From: Lachnospiraceae bacterium | Lineage (GTDB): Bacteria; Bacillota; Clostridia; Lachnospirales; Lachnospiraceae | DNA length: 64,000 nucleotides | NCBI GenBank assembly: GCA_003862155.1 | Contig: QOUV01000001.1 | Coordinates: 113,006 to 177,005, forward strand | Direction of reading: 5' to 3' | Part shown: in pieces, positions 10,053 through 19,958 of the stretch | Position numbering within the stretch: position 1 is the first letter of the stretch | How the letters are laid out: every line of letters starts with the position of its first letter | Notes under the pieces: generated by a model | Told to the model about the DNA's origin: nothing | What the model saw: the letters and a program-made list of their open reading frames with translations, nothing else | Database searches by the model: none | Program-made: the position numbers and the translations under genes

Positions 10053-12045
10053 TTGTGCTTACCTCTTCATCGCGGAGCATATTTTTAAGTTCTATAAGTC
10101 TGTCTCTGTACTCGGCAGCCGCCTCGAAGTTTAAGTCTGCCGCTGCCTTCTCCATCTTGTCCCTTATCTTTGCTATATATTTCTTAAGCTCATCCAAGGA
10201 CATCTCCTCAGGCTGCCTCTTCATCTCGTTCTCGTCGGCTGCAACTTCCTTCGAAATCGCAATGACATCCTGAACTCTCTTCTGGATAGTCTTCGGAGTG
10301 ATATGGTGCTTCTCGTTGTACTCCTGCTGTATCGTGCGGCGGCGCTTCGTCTCGTCGATTGCCTTCTGCATCGACTCTGTTACCGTATCCGCGTACATTA
10401 TAACATGACCGTGGTCGTTTCGCGATGCACGTCCGATCGTCTGGATAAGAGAAGTCTCATTTCGCAGGAATCCTTCTTTGTCTGCATCGAGGATTGCAAC
10501 CAGAGTGATCTCAGGAATATCAAGTCCCTCACGCAGGAGGTTTATCCCGACCAAGACATCGAATACATCAAGTCTCAAATCCCTGATGATCTCAGCTCTC
10601 TCAAGCGTATCGATATCCGAATGCAGGTATTTGACACGGACTCCGAGTTCTGCCAGATAATCCGTAAGGTCCTCTGCCATCCTCTTTGTAAGAGTTGTGA
10701 CAAGTACCTTGTGATGGTCTTTTGTCTCCTTCTCGATCTCGGAATACAGATCATCGATCTGTCCCTCAGTCGGGCGCACATCGATCGACGGGTCAAGAAG
10801 TCCGGTAGGTCTTATGATCTGCTCTGCCCTCAAAAGCTCGTGTTCCTTTTCATAGTCTCCCGGTGTAGCCGACACGAAAAGCAGCTGGTCGATCTTCTGC
10901 TCCCACTCATTGAAATTTAGCGGCCTGTTGTCGAGCGCCGACGGAAGTCTGAAGCCGTAGTCGACAAGCGTTGTCTTTCTGGCCTTGTCTCCATTGTACA
11001 TACCGCCGATCTGCGGCACAGTAATGTGGCTTTCGTCTATTATCGTAAGAAAATCATTTCCAAAATAGTCTATAAGACACTTAGGCGGCTCTCCCGGTGC
11101 TGCTCCGGTGAGATGCCTCGAATAGTTTTCAATTCCCGAGCAGAACCCGGTCTCTCTCAGCATCTCGACATCGAAGTTCGTCCTCTCCGCAATCCTCTGT
11201 GCCTCGAGCAGCTTGTCATGCGCCTTGAAAAAATTGACTCTCTCCTTCAGCTCAGCCTCTATGGTATCGCAGGCGTGATCAATTTTTTCTTTCGGAACAA
11301 CATAATGCGACGCCGGAAAAATTGCAACGTGCTGCATCTCGTACTGAACTTTTCCTGTCAGAGGGTCAGTCTGTACTATTCGATCTATCTCGTCGCCGAA
11401 CCACTCGATCCTGTACGCGTAATCAGTCGTGTTCGCAGGGATCACTTCGAGCGTATCTCCGCGCACCCGAAACGTTCCACGCTTGAAATCCATATCGTTT
11501 CTCAGATACTGCATAGCGACAAGTTCTTTAATGACTTCGTCCCTGTCCTTTTCCTGGCCGGGGCGCAGCGAGACACAGAGATTCTCATAGTCGTCAGGAC
11601 TTCCAATGCCGTATATGCAGGACACCGACGCGACTACTATTACGTCTTTCCGCTCTGAGAGCGCTGTCGTCGCAGAGAGCCTCAGCTTATCGATCTCATC
11701 ATTTACTGCCGAATCCTTCGCAATATAAGTATCCGACTGAGGCACATACGCCTCCGGCTGGTAGTAATCATAATATGAGACAAAATACTCTACAGCGTTC
11801 TCCGGGAAAAAATCCTTCATCTCGCTGTAGAGCTGTCCTGCCAGCGTCTTGTTGTGGCTCATTATAAGAGTCGGCTTGTTCAGAGCCGCTATGACGTTGG
11901 CCATTGTAAATGTCTTGCCGGATCCTGTCACGCCCAGAAGCGTCTCAAACTGGTTTCCGTCTCTGAACCCGTCCACCAGTTTCTTTATCGCCTTCGGCTG
12001 ATCTCCGGTCGGCTGATATTTCGAATGTAATATGAATTTATCCAT
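9985..12045 (-). CDS. uvrB: Excinuclease ABC subunit B
   Basis: 686 residues. UvrB is the helicase-like subunit that verifies damage and recruits UvrC. Visible are the Q-motif region ([12 protein letters not shown]), Walker A GVTGSGKT near residue 45, the beta-hairpin region [12 protein letters not shown], helicase motif DESH, motif [11 protein letters not shown], and a C-terminal UVR domain ([20 protein letters not shown]) that binds UvrC. The C-terminal tail is Ser/Thr/Lys-rich and overlaps uvrA. Upstream lie 30-bp tandem repeats. The ribosome binding site is weak (GGGAA). Confidence 0.97.
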   Translation of the reverse strand: MDKFILHSKYQPTGDQPKAIKKLVDGFRDGNQFETLLGVTGSGKTFTMANVIAALNKPTLIMSHNKTLAGQLYSEMKDFFPENAVEYFVSYYDYYQPEAYVPQSDTYIAKDSAVNDEIDKLRLSATTALSERKDVIVVASVSCIYGIGSPDDYENLCVSLRPGQEKDRDEVIKELVAMQYLRNDMDFKRGTFRVRGDTLEVIPANTTDYAYRIEWFGDEIDRIVQTDPLTGKVQYEMQHVAIFPASHYVVPKEKIDHACDTIEAELKERVNFFKAHDKLLEAQRIAERTNFDVEMLRETGFCSGIENYSRHLTGAAPGEPPKCLIDYFGNDFLTIIDESHITVPQIGGMYNGDKARKTTLVDYGFRLPSALDNRPLNFNEWEQKIDQLLFVSATPGDYEKEHELLRAEQIIRPTGLLDPSIDVRPTEGQIDDLYSEIEKETKDHHKVLVTTLTKRMAEDLTDYLAELGVRVKYLHSDIDTLERAEIIRDLRLDVFDVLVGINLLREGLDIPEITLVAILDADKEGFLRNETSLIQTIGRASRNDHGHVIMYADTVTESMQKAIDETKRRRTIQQEYNEKHHITPKTIQKRVQDVIAISKEVAADENEMKRQPEEMSLDELKKYIAKIRDKMEKAAADLNFEAAAEYRDRLIELKNMLRDEEVSTSERSSTGTDTKKIHKNKGSKGS

Positions 12046-12060
12046 TTATGCAAATTCCCA

Positions 12061-12196
12061 AGCGACTGTATCAGTTACTGTTATCTCTCAAATAACTGTC
12101 TCAATTACTGTAAGTCTCTGAGTGGCTGTCTCAATTACTGTAAGTCTCTGAGCGACTGTATCAATTACTGTAAGTCTCTGAGTGACTGTATCAGTT
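12061..12196. repeat. 30-bp tandem repeat, about 4.5 copies, derived from the 3' end of the neighbouring gene
   Basis: Units start at 12061, 12091, 12121, 12151 and 12181 (partial), with the core AGTCTCTGAG.GACTGTATCA. On the minus strand each full unit reads as LIQSLRDLQ followed by a stop or a diverged version of it. That is exactly the last ten codons of the small gene ending at 12165. The array lies between this gene and uvrB. It looks like slippage expansion of the coding end plus stop codon. Confidence 0.88.
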
Positions 12197-12389
12197 CGAG
12201 GTCTTCCTGTGTCACTCTCATATTCGTTGTGACCGGCTCTTCGCCCGGCTTCGTAACTGTAAGCTCCATTATTGTTCCCTCCGGGACGCCGCTTCCAAAT
12301 ACACTCTGAAAATATGCTACTACCTTTGGGTGTGCTTCCTGAAATTTTCTGAATGCGCCCTGGATCTTAAATAGTGATGTTGGATTCAT
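12165..12389 (-). CDS. Small conserved-looking hypothetical protein (74 residues)
   Basis: The function is not recognised. The sequence is MNPTSLFKIQGAFRKFQEAH at the N-terminus, a segment with VPEGTIMELTVTKPGEEPVT, and a C-terminal acidic/hydrophobic tail RVTQEDLELIQSLRDLQ. It is predicted to be a small cytosolic alpha/beta protein with no signal peptide or membrane segment. The start at 12389 is favoured because AAAGGAG lies 6 bp upstream. It precedes uvrB in the same direction and could be cotranscribed with it. Its final ten codons have been duplicated downstream as a 30-bp repeat array, each copy with its own stop codon, so the copy number does not change the protein unless a stop is lost. 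Confidence 0.75.
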   Translation of the reverse strand: MNPTSLFKIQGAFRKFQEAHPKVVAYFQSVFGSGVPEGTIMELTVTKPGEEPVTTNMRVTQEDLELIQSLRDLQ

Positions 12390-12429
12390 TTTCTGCTCCT
12401 TTCGTTTCAAATATGGTTTGGGTCACGTC

Positions 12430-12715
12430 TGGGCGGGCGCCACTTCTTCCGCACCTGCCCAGACGTTCGTTCGCCACTTCTTCCGCGCCTGCCCAGACGT
12501 TCGTTTACCGACTTCTTCCGCACCTGCTATAACTTTTGTTCGTCACTTCTCCGCGCCCGCCATGACGTTCGTTCTCCGCTATTCCAATTCTGCTATAACT
12601 TTTGTTCGCCACTTACCCGCATATGCCATGACATTCATTTGCCGGATCTTTAGCGCCTGCCATGCCGCTCGTTTGCCAATCTTTAGCGCCTGCTCAGGCG
12701 CTCTTCACCGTTGAC
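12430..12715. repeat. Degenerate tandem repeats with a period of about 34 bp
   Basis: About eight diverged units of the pattern CCACTTCTTCCGCACCTGCC followed by (C/A)(A/T)GACGTTCGTT(C/T)G. Unit starts at 12440, 12474 and 12508 are exactly 34 bp apart; later units are 33-35 bp and more degraded, running toward 12715. An open frame of 98 codons exists across it on the plus strand, but it is explained by the repeat. The region is upstream of the small gene at 12389, so its promoter must lie here or be absent. Confidence 0.75.
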
Positions 12716-12975
12716 ATTCCTTATTTTTCAATATAGAACAATTGCTTTTTAGAAAAAGTATTTATATCACCTGGTCTTTTAATATAAGAATTTCACGGAT
12801 TCAAAATCTACAACCTGTCTTTTGAAATTTCAATATATATGATTAATATTGCTATAAAAAACAATGACTTGTATAAAATTTCTCCCAGTAATTCTTACTT
12901 TGAAAATAAAATTTTTCTATTGTATTTTTTTTAAGCAATATCAATATACTTTTAAAATTCAAGAATTTCTTTTAA
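12716..12975. other. AT-rich non-coding stretch
   Basis: About 260 bp, strongly A+T-rich, between the 34-bp and 51-bp repeat arrays. I see no open frame with a ribosome binding site, no clear hairpin terminator and no tRNA. Confidence 0.6.
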
Positions 12976-13400
12976 GTTTTCTGTCATGTATTATTCTTAT
13001 ATTGAAACCGTCCTAAGCCTTTTGTAGTTTTCTGTCTTGCTTTTTTCTTTTATTGAAACCGCCCTAAGCCTTTTGCAGTTTTCTTTCATGCTTTGTTCTT
13101 ATATTGAAACCGTCCTAAGCCTTTTGTAGTTTTCATTCTTGCTTTTTTCTTATATTGAAACCGCACAATGACTTCTGTAGTTTTCTTTCATGCTTTGTTC
13201 TTATATTGAAACCGTCCTAAGCCTTTTGTAGTTTTCTGTCTTGCTTTTTTCTTTTATTGAAACCGCCCTAAGCCTTTTGTAGTTTTCATTCTTGCTTTTT
13301 TCTTATATTGAAACCGCACAATGACTTCTGTAGTTTTCTGTCATGCTTTTTTCTTATATTGATACCGTCATAAGCCTTCTGCAGTTTTCAATCTTCTGTT
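12976..13400. repeat. 51-bp minisatellite, eight full copies plus a partial one
   Basis: Copies start at 12976, 13027, 13078, 13129, 13180, 13231, 13282, 13333 and 13384 (partial): the period is exactly 51 bp throughout. The conserved core is TTATATTGAAACCG. Units fall into types: copies 3 and 5 are identical, 4 and 7 are identical, and 2 and 6 differ by one base. This mosaic order implies repeated unequal exchange. The array abuts the stop codon of the EamA transporter gene at 13388, and the last partial unit overlaps that gene's end. Confidence 0.92.
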
Positions 13401-14269
13401 TTCATCAGGTACAGCCATCTGAAGACTGCGCAGCCGATGACGATCACATAGCCGATTATCGAGTACATGTCCGGAATCTCGCCGAAGAAGGCGACACCCC
13501 AGATCGATGCGAAGATGACCTGCGAGTAGTCGAAGACCGAAATGTTCTTTGCCGGGGCAAATTTGTATGCGGCGGTCACCGTAAACTGTCCGCCTGCTGC
13601 TGCGAATCCTGCGAGGATAAGGAAGAGCCACTGCTGCCATGTCATCGGATGGAAATCAGCGATCATAAACGGCAGACAGAGACAGCAGGTAAAGATCGAG
13701 AAAAATGCCACTATCACCGGTCCCCTCTCACCGTGCTGTCCGAGCTTCCTTACATAAGTGTAAGCGATTCCTGCTCCGAGGCCGCCCAGAAGACCGGCAA
13801 GTGAGTAGAGAGAGACTACATTAAACGACGGCTTTATTATGAAGATCGAACCGGCAAAGGCGATGATGACTGCAATCCAGTCTGCCTTCTTCGGGATCTC
13901 CTTTAATACGAAGATCGATGCGATGATGGCGAAGAACGGCGACATTTTATTCAGGATATTTGCATCAGCAAGTCCTATCCTGTCGATCGCGTAGAAATTG
14001 CAGATCATGCCAAGTCCGCCGCAGATCGATCTCATAAGGAGGCCCGGCATCGAGCCCTTCTTTATGTGAAACTTCTCGTCAGTTCTCAATAGTGTAATGA
14101 CTGCGACGACTGCCGCGATGGCGTTCCTGAAAAAACACTTCTGCATCGTCGGCAGATCGCCCGAAAGCCTTACAAAAAGTGTCATCAGCGAAAAGAAGAA
14201 AGAATCCGCGATGACAAGACCAATACCAATTGCATGATTATTTTTTACTGTTGAAATATTATCTCTCAT
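13388..14269 (-). CDS. EamA/DMT-superfamily transporter
   Basis: 293 residues with ten hydrophobic segments arranged as two EamA repeats (roughly residues 15-145 and 155-290), the usual size for drug/metabolite transporters of the inner membrane. Pro and Gly in the helices and ANILNKMSPFFAIIASIFVLKE resemble the first-repeat core. The substrate cannot be predicted. No ribosome binding site is visible; instead an extended -10 (TGGTATAAT) lies 8 bp before the ATG, so the transcript may be leaderless. The 3' end runs into a 51-bp repeat array. It is divergent from pth. Confidence 0.88.
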   Translation of the reverse strand: MRDNISTVKNNHAIGIGLVIADSFFFSLMTLFVRLSGDLPTMQKCFFRNAIAAVVAVITLLRTDEKFHIKKGSMPGLLMRSICGGLGMICNFYAIDRIGLADANILNKMSPFFAIIASIFVLKEIPKKADWIAVIIAFAGSIFIIKPSFNVVSLYSLAGLLGGLGAGIAYTYVRKLGQHGERGPVIVAFFSIFTCCLCLPFMIADFHPMTWQQWLFLILAGFAAAGGQFTVTAAYKFAPAKNISVFDYSQVIFASIWGVAFFGEIPDMYSIIGYVIVIGCAVFRWLYLMKTED

Positions 14270-14277
14270 AGAAAAGT

Positions 14278-14286
14278 ATTATACCA
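14278..14286 (-). promoter_or_regulatory. Extended -10 promoter immediately before the EamA transporter start
   Basis: Minus strand TGG-TATAAT, with TATAAT at 14278-14283, and only 8 bases to the ATG at 14269. No good -35 box is visible, consistent with an extended -10 promoter. Transcription should start within a base or two of the start codon. Confidence 0.6.
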
Positions 14287-14339
14287 TACTTGTAAAGTCT
14301 GATATAATTAGTGTCTATGGATTGTAATTGGAGGTTTTT

Positions 14340-14921
14340 ATGATACTTATTGCAGGGCTCGGAAACCCGGGCACAAAATATGAGCACACCAGGCACAATG
14401 CCGGTTTCGATACTATTGACAGGCTTGCCGCGCGCCATGGCATTGTAATAGAGCGGCCTGACAGAAAAGCTCTCCGTGGCGACGGAGTCATAGAAGGACA
14501 GAAGGTCATCCTGATAAAGCCTCAGACTTTTATGAATCTGAGCGGCGAATCGGTAGGTGACTTTGCCAATTTTTACAAACTTGATCCTGCAACTCAGGTC
14601 GTAGTTTTTTCAGATGACGTCGATCTGGACTGTGGAAATCTAAGAATTAGAAAAAAGGGATCTGCCGGCGGCCACAATGGCCTTAAGAATATAATCGAAC
14701 ACCTCGGCACTGACAAATTTATCCGCATCCGCATCGGCACCGGACACATGCTGCCGCACGGAGATATGATTTCTCACGTTCTTGGCCGTCTCGATCAGAG
14801 CGACCAGAAGCTTTTCGATGAAGCTTCTAAGCGCGCCTGCGACGCCTGTGAAATGATCATAGCAGGAGATATCGATGGCGCGATGAACAAATTCAATCAG
14901 AAGAATTCTCACAATAAATGA
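14340..14921 (+). CDS. pth: Peptidyl-tRNA hydrolase
   Basis: 193 residues, the standard bacterial Pth length. It releases peptides from prematurely dissociated peptidyl-tRNA. Signature residues are visible: N-terminal MILIAGLGNPGTKYEHTRHN with Asn9 and catalytic His19, KPQTFMNLSGES near residues 60-70, and DDVDLDCGNLRIR with the catalytic Asp near 90. The ATG at 14340 follows GGAGG at 14330-14334 with 5 bp spacing; an upstream TTG at 14328 overlaps that site and is rejected. TATAAT lies at 14303-14308. A strong hairpin ends the transcript. Confidence 0.96.
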   Translation: MILIAGLGNPGTKYEHTRHNAGFDTIDRLAARHGIVIERPDRKALRGDGVIEGQKVILIKPQTFMNLSGESVGDFANFYKLDPATQVVVFSDDVDLDCGNLRIRKKGSAGGHNGLKNIIEHLGTDKFIRIRIGTGHMLPHGDMISHVLGRLDQSDQKLFDEASKRACDACEMIIAGDIDGAMNKFNQKNSHNK

Positions 14922-14941
14922 TCTCCGCCCATTTTCGCAAA

Positions 14942-14972
14942 AAAAAGACCTGCATCAAGCAGGTCTCTTTTT
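14942..14972. terminator. Bidirectional terminator between pth and glgD
   Basis: AGACCTGC-ATCAA-GCAGGTCT hairpin (14946-14966) flanked by an A-run and a T-run, so it works in both directions between convergent genes. Confidence 0.88.
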
Positions 14973-14976
14973 ATTA

Positions 14977-16095
14977 TCAGATTCCAAGTCTGTTATTATT
15001 TTCAATAACGATCTTAATCTGGTCGTCGCCAACATAGCTCGTGTCTGAGAGAAGTGTCTCGTTCGACTCGACTATGCAGTTCTCAACACGGACATTGTCA
15101 CCGATGTAAGCGCCATCGAGGACGATCGAATTCTTGATCACAGTGTTGTTGCCAATGAAGACATTTTTGAAGATGACTGAATTCTCAACCACGCTGTTTA
15201 TGATAGTTCCGGAGCCAATCAGCGAATCGCGGACTTTCGCATCCTGATTGAACTTTGCAGGAGGAAGGTCGCGCGCCTTTGAATAGATCTTCGGTTCCTT
15301 TGCAAAGAAGAAGTCTCTGACATCCTTCTTCAGGAAATCCATATTCGTCCTGAAATAAGAGTTCAGTGAAGCGATGTTCGACCAGTAGGAGTTCAGCATG
15401 TATCCGTAGACTTTCTTCATTCCCTCGTATCTGATCAGGATATCTGTAACGAAGTTGTATCTGCCCTCGGCGTTGCACTGCTCAAGAAGCTCTATAAGCT
15501 TTCTCCTCCTGATGATGTATGTACCAGTCGACACGATATTCGAATGGGCTATCATAGGTTTCTCTTCGAAATTGGAGATAAGTCCGTTATCGTCGATCTT
15601 TACAGTACCGAAACGGCTGATGTCGTCCCATTCCGGAGCCTTCGTGCAGACTACTGTGATGTCGGCCTGCTTCTGGATGTGATAGTCTATGATCGGTCCG
15701 AAATCGCATTTGCAGACGCAGTCACCACTTGTAATGACTACGTACGGCTCATGTCTCTTCTTGAGGAAGTCGATGTTCTGCCACATCGCATCTGCCGTGC
15801 CTCTGTACCACCAGTTGTTCTCTGAAGTAACAGTAGGAGTGAAAACAAAAAGTCCGCCCTGCTTACGTCCGAAATTCCACCACTTCGAAGAATTCAGATG
15901 TTCATTCAGTGACCTCGCATTGTACTGTGACAGAACCGCTACGGTCTGAATGTTCGAGTTCGTCATATTCGACAGAGCGAAATCAATGGCTCTGTAGCTG
16001 CATGCGATCGGCATGGCAGCTATGGCTCTCTTCTTCGACAGTTCCTTCATACGGGTGGAATTGCCACCTGCCAAAATGATTCCTAATGCTTTCAT
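14977..16095 (-). CDS. glgD: Glucose-1-phosphate adenylyltransferase subunit GlgD
   Basis: 372 residues. GlgD is the second, usually regulatory subunit that pairs with GlgC in Firmicutes to make ADP-glucose for glycogen. It shares the nucleotidyltransferase fold ([18 protein letters not shown] at residues 6-23) and a C-terminal left-handed beta-helix ([40 protein letters not shown]). The GlgC motif for pyrophosphate binding is altered, as usual for GlgD. Its ATG overlaps the glgC stop codon, so the two are translationally coupled. Confidence 0.93.
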   Translation of the reverse strand: MKALGIILAGGNSTRMKELSKKRAIAAMPIACSYRAIDFALSNMTNSNIQTVAVLSQYNARSLNEHLNSSKWWNFGRKQGGLFVFTPTVTSENNWWYRGTADAMWQNIDFLKKRHEPYVVITSGDCVCKCDFGPIIDYHIQKQADITVVCTKAPEWDDISRFGTVKIDDNGLISNFEEKPMIAHSNIVSTGTYIIRRRKLIELLEQCNAEGRYNFVTDILIRYEGMKKVYGYMLNSYWSNIASLNSYFRTNMDFLKKDVRDFFFAKEPKIYSKARDLPPAKFNQDAKVRDSLIGSGTIINSVVENSVIFKNVFIGNNTVIKNSIVLDGAYIGDNVRVENCIVESNETLLSDTSYVGDDQIKIVIENNNRLGI

Positions 16096-17366
16096 GCCTG
16101 TTCACCTGCCTTTATCAGATATCCGCCACCTGGTAACACTCCGTCCTGATAATCCTCAGGAACGGTCACTCCCTTGATAGCTGTATTCTTGCCAATAGTG
16201 ACATTCGCAGGTATCACGGAATCGTCTCCTATAGTCGCAAGTCCGAAACTGTAGATCTTCGGATTCAGCTTCGACTCAGCCTCTTCTCCGACTCCAATCC
16301 TGGCGTTCTCACCGATCTCACAGTTCTCAGCGATAATGGACTTCTCTATATAAGCGCCCTTCTTTATCACTGTGTCCTTCATAATGATCGAGTCTTTTAC
16401 GACTGCACCCTCTTCTACGATAACTCCCGCTGAAAGCACCGAACCGAAAACCTTGCCGTAAATCTGATCGCCTGCCCCGATAATGGCTCTCCCGACTTCG
16501 GCATCAGGTCCAATGTAGTGTGGTTCAATCTTATCCTGCTTCGTGTAAATCTTCCAGAACTCCTCATAGAGGTTGAACTCAGGTATAAGGTTGATAAGCT
16601 CCATATTGGCCTGCCAGTAGGAACCGAGCGTTCCAACGTCTTTCCAGTATCCGTTGAACTCGTATGCAAAAATCCTCTTGCCATTCTCGTGGCAGTACGG
16701 AATGATATGCTTACCAAAATCGCAGTTCTGCTGGTCTTTAAGGGCAGTCAGTGCCTGCTTCAGAACCGGCCATGAGAAAATGTAGATACCCATAGATGCG
16801 AGGTTGCTCTTCGGATGAGCCGGCTTCTCTTCAAACTCTGTGATCCTCTTGTTATCATCCGTAACGACTATACCGAAACGGCTGGCCTCCTCCATAGGAA
16901 CAGGGAGAACGGCAATAGTCACATCTGCCTGATTCTGCTTGTGGAAATCAAGCATTGCCTCATAATCCATCTTGTAGATATGGTCTCCTGAAAGGATCAG
17001 TACATACTCAGGATTGTAGCTCTCCATGTACTTCAGGTTCTGATAAATGGCGTTCGCCGTACCTGAATACCACTCAGAATTGTCGCTTCTCTCGTAAGGT
17101 GGAAGTACAGATACACCACCGTTATTTCTGTCGAGATCCCAAGGAGTTCCGATGCCGATATGTCTGTTCAGTGCAAGCGGCTGATACTGCGTCAAAACAC
17201 CGACAGTGTCGATGCCTGAATTGATGCAGTTGCTCAACGGGAAATCAATGATCCTGTATTTCCCGCCAAATGCCACCGCCGGTTTGGCAACATCGGAAGT
17301 CAGTACGCCAAGCCTGCTGCCCTGGCCTCCGGCCAGAAGCATGGCTATCATTTCTTTACTACTCAT
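16092..17366 (-). CDS. glgC: Glucose-1-phosphate adenylyltransferase GlgC
   Basis: 424 residues, the catalytic ADP-glucose pyrophosphorylase subunit (ATP + glucose-1-P to ADP-glucose + PPi), the committed step of glycogen synthesis. The N-terminal catalytic core shows [20 protein letters not shown] (residues 10-29) and [30 protein letters not shown] lies in the sugar-phosphate site. A C-terminal beta-helix starts near residue 300. GAGGTGG lies upstream of the ATG. It heads a two-gene operon with glgD; other glycogen genes are not in the window. About 215 AT-rich bases upstream hold its promoter, which I could not pin down. Confidence 0.96.
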   Translation of the reverse strand: MSSKEMIAMLLAGGQGSRLGVLTSDVAKPAVAFGGKYRIIDFPLSNCINSGIDTVGVLTQYQPLALNRHIGIGTPWDLDRNNGGVSVLPPYERSDNSEWYSGTANAIYQNLKYMESYNPEYVLILSGDHIYKMDYEAMLDFHKQNQADVTIAVLPVPMEEASRFGIVVTDDNKRITEFEEKPAHPKSNLASMGIYIFSWPVLKQALTALKDQQNCDFGKHIIPYCHENGKRIFAYEFNGYWKDVGTLGSYWQANMELINLIPEFNLYEEFWKIYTKQDKIEPHYIGPDAEVGRAIIGAGDQIYGKVFGSVLSAGVIVEEGAVVKDSIIMKDTVIKKGAYIEKSIIAENCEIGENARIGVGEEAESKLNPKIYSFGLATIGDDSVIPANVTIGKNTAIKGVTVPEDYQDGVLPGGGYLIKAGEQA

Positions 17367-17583
17367 CTAACCACCTCGTGTCTTTATGAGAGGTTTCTCC
17401 CCTCATCCTCTGTTTTGACAAAAATTACCAAAACTGTTCTTTGTCTCAAATAAAATTATAGCATATTGCACAAGTAAAGCAAACTTTTTTTTGAAATATT
17501 GGAAATTTTCATAAAAATAACAAATATTTAAAGTTGATTTTGTCATAAAAGTAGTAGAATAACCGATTCCGCACACTATTTCA

Positions 17584-18717
17584 TCACTGTAGCGGCGATA
17601 CCGTGCCCTGGATCATGTCTCTGCTGCCGCCACCGCGCACTGTAAACCGGCTCTTCAGCTGATCAAGCAGAGTTCTCGCGTCGATGCCTTCTCCACCTGC
17701 GAGGAAGGTGTAATTCTCATCCCCCTTCTTTGAAAAAATAAAGCAGGCCCCGTCATGTGTCTCCTTTAAATGATTAAAAGCTGCAGTCAGGATATTCCTA
17801 TCATCTACCTCTGTAAATATCTCATTTCCATCCTCTTCGTCGATCTGGCGGAACAGCTCATCCTTTTGACAGCTGACAAGTTTTCCGGTAAGCTCCTGCT
17901 TCTCAGAGATCAATTTTTTGACAGCGCCAAAGGCATCAGGCCTTCCCGTTGAAAACAGATAGCCGATATCTGTAAGAGCATCAAATGACGATACAAACTC
18001 ACGGTAGGCCCTGTTGCCACAGGCGATATAGAGTCTCGTACCGCCTTTGTAATTGAGGTGTGAAAGCACTTTCAAAGCACCTACTTCGGCCGTAGTTCTT
18101 ACATGCGGGGCGCAGCAGGCACAGACATCTATCCCAGGGATCGTAACGATCCTTACGGCTCCATTCAGCTCTTTTTTGCTCCTGTAGTCGATACTTTTAA
18201 GTTCTTCTTCCGAAGGATACCTGCACTCGACCGGGATTGCCTTATAGATTGCCTGATTCACCTGCTCTTCGATGTCTCTGATCTCTTTATCTGTCAGCTT
18301 TCCATTGTAATCCATCTGACAGGTATTTTCAGTCAGTGAAAAACCGACGTTATCGTATCCCTTGAGAGAATGTACGATCCCGGAAAACATGTGCTCGCCG
18401 GTGTGATTCTGCATATTGTCGAAGCGCCTCTTCCAGTCGATAGAACCTGTGACCTTATCACCTGCCTTTATCGCATCTGAAGACTGATCATACGCATCTG
18501 AAATCCGATGAAATATCACCCCGTCCTCTTCACTTACATGCTCCACTTCAAAGCGTCTCCCGTGACATTCGATAAATCCCGTGTCGCAGGTCTGGCCGCC
18601 CTCTTCCGGGAAAAACAGCGTCCTGTCGAGTACGATTTTCCCGCCGTCACATCTTAAGACCTCCGCACTGAATTCTGTGTTGTAAGGCTTATCGTCGTAT
18701 AATTTTATAGTGTTCAT
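17584..18717 (-). CDS. Alanyl-tRNA editing protein (AlaX, long form with DHHA1-type C-terminus)
   Basis: 377 residues. AlaX proteins remove serine or glycine wrongly attached to tRNA-Ala. The second-additional-domain zinc site is visible: HTGEH (His105, His109) and CCAPH (Cys201/202, His205). An AlaRS-like N-terminal part has FFPEEGGQTCDTG. The C-terminal third resembles DHHA1 (FIFSKKGDENYTFLAGG, then FTVRGGGSRDMIQGTV), which is the AlaX-L arrangement. The start at 18717 is preferred because GGGAAAGGA sits 4-5 bp upstream; a longer frame extends 123 bp further without a site. It lies 37 bp after the glycosyltransferase gene on the same strand. Confidence 0.88.
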   Translation of the reverse strand: MNTIKLYDDKPYNTEFSAEVLRCDGGKIVLDRTLFFPEEGGQTCDTGFIECHGRRFEVEHVSEEDGVIFHRISDAYDQSSDAIKAGDKVTGSIDWKRRFDNMQNHTGEHMFSGIVHSLKGYDNVGFSLTENTCQMDYNGKLTDKEIRDIEEQVNQAIYKAIPVECRYPSEEELKSIDYRSKKELNGAVRIVTIPGIDVCACCAPHVRTTAEVGALKVLSHLNYKGGTRLYIACGNRAYREFVSSFDALTDIGYLFSTGRPDAFGAVKKLISEKQELTGKLVSCQKDELFRQIDEEDGNEIFTEVDDRNILTAAFNHLKETHDGACFIFSKKGDENYTFLAGGEGIDARTLLDQLKSRFTVRGGGSRDMIQGTVSPLQ

Positions 18718-18754
18718 ATAGTCCTTTCCCTGAAAATAAATCCTTGAGGAACTG

Positions 18755-19951
18755 TCAATTTTCTTTAAGTATCCTTGCCATTGTGTCAAGTCTCTTTTCA
18801 AAAGAAAAATCAGTCCGGATTTTTTCGTAAGCGTTTTCACGGATCCTGTCGATTTCGCTGTCGTGAGAAAGGTAGAACCTCATCAGCTCAAAGGCCTCCT
18901 CATCCGACGAGTAGAGCAGGCTGTCTGTCCCATTTTCAAAGTACTCAGCCGTCTCCTCCGAAAGCGGCATCATAACGACTCCGTGACAGGCCATGATATC
19001 AAGGGCCCTGAGCGGAATTCCGGTCTCGATGCACCGAAGCGTCGGACAGAGATTGATGCGGCTCCTGTTAAAAATGACCGGCATCTGCGTGTGGTAATCG
19101 ACCTTTCCTTTTACCCTGGCTTTGAAGAGCGTACCTGATATCTCATCCGGTTTATTCGATGTAAAGACACGGGTGTCGGTAATTTTTGAAGCGACGGCGA
19201 GAAGAGTCAGCCTGTCAAAACAGGTTATCCTTGTCGCCATTGCATAGATCAGATTCTCTTTCGACACGCTGCCTGCGAAAACCCCCGCATCCTTCGAGGT
19301 GTCTTTTTTCCTTAGCAGTTCTGCATTTACCGCCCCGACAATTTTGTCATCAATGACCTGCGGCAGCAGATAGGAGCCATATAAATTTCTCTGAGCTGTA
19401 AGTATTCCGTCGAGGTATCCCCTCAGGTGGTCGGAAAGATTCTTGACGACAGATGGATATGGCGAATAGTAGAACGAGCCGATAAAGCTTACGCCGCACC
19501 CCGAAAATTCGTCCCCGTGCCTTTCTATCTCCCTTGAAAAAATGTCCGGATCAGAAGCAAGTGGCAGATGCCACACCCTCGTGATGCCCTGCTTCTTGTA
19601 ATTTCTGACCTGCCCTCTGTCAAAGAGAAAAATATAGTTATTCTTTCTCTCCATCTCAGGCGTCCCAACGAAGGCGAGCGGCGCGTCGTAGCTCCAAGAG
19701 ACGTAGCGGATTCCAAGGTCATCAAGGACCGGCGCTAGGAGCGGCCAGAAATTTACCGTGAAGGCAAAGTCATAGCTGCCGTTTTTATCTTTGATGCGGT
19801 CACGCACCATCTGCTGCAGCCTGTCATCTCTGGTCTGATCCGCCGGTGTATAGAACGACTCCTCGTCCACCTGCCAGCCGAGGCGTCTCATAGCCGCCGG
19901 CAGGATCTTGTCATAATACGATTCAAATAATCTGATAAAAATGATTTTCAT
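18755..19951 (-). CDS. CgeB-like glycosyltransferase family protein
   Basis: 398 residues. The layout matches DUF3880/CgeB-type GT-B proteins: an N-terminal KIIFIRLFESYYDKILPAAM Rossmann half, a middle section with RYVSWSYDAPLAF and FLFDRGQVRNY (the lipid/sugar-nucleotide half in related proteins), and a C-terminal GT4-like end with INLCPTLRCIETGIPLRALDIMAC and the acidic SEETAEYFENGTD segment. It probably glycosylates a cell-surface or spore-like structure; in motile Clostridia such enzymes also occur near flagellin genes, but here the link is only proximity. A longer frame is rejected because a -10 box lies 7 bp before this ATG. Without a ribosome binding site the mRNA is likely leaderless. 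Confidence 0.78.
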   Translation of the reverse strand: MKIIFIRLFESYYDKILPAAMRRLGWQVDEESFYTPADQTRDDRLQQMVRDRIKDKNGSYDFAFTVNFWPLLAPVLDDLGIRYVSWSYDAPLAFVGTPEMERKNNYIFLFDRGQVRNYKKQGITRVWHLPLASDPDIFSREIERHGDEFSGCGVSFIGSFYYSPYPSVVKNLSDHLRGYLDGILTAQRNLYGSYLLPQVIDDKIVGAVNAELLRKKDTSKDAGVFAGSVSKENLIYAMATRITCFDRLTLLAVASKITDTRVFTSNKPDEISGTLFKARVKGKVDYHTQMPVIFNRSRINLCPTLRCIETGIPLRALDIMACHGVVMMPLSEETAEYFENGTDSLLYSSDEEAFELMRFYLSHDSEIDRIRENAYEKIRTDFSFEKRLDTMARILKEN

Positions 19952-19958
19952 ACTTCTG

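Noticed and set aside
12418..12714. A 98-codon plus-strand frame in the 34-bp repeat region
   Set aside because: It is a by-product of the repeat: the period is not a multiple of three, there is no ribosome binding site and no protein-like composition.
12976..13400. CRISPR array (the units contain ATTGAAAC, a common end of CRISPR repeats)
   Set aside because: The whole 51-bp unit is conserved, there are no unique spacers, and no cas genes are nearby. It is a plain tandem repeat.
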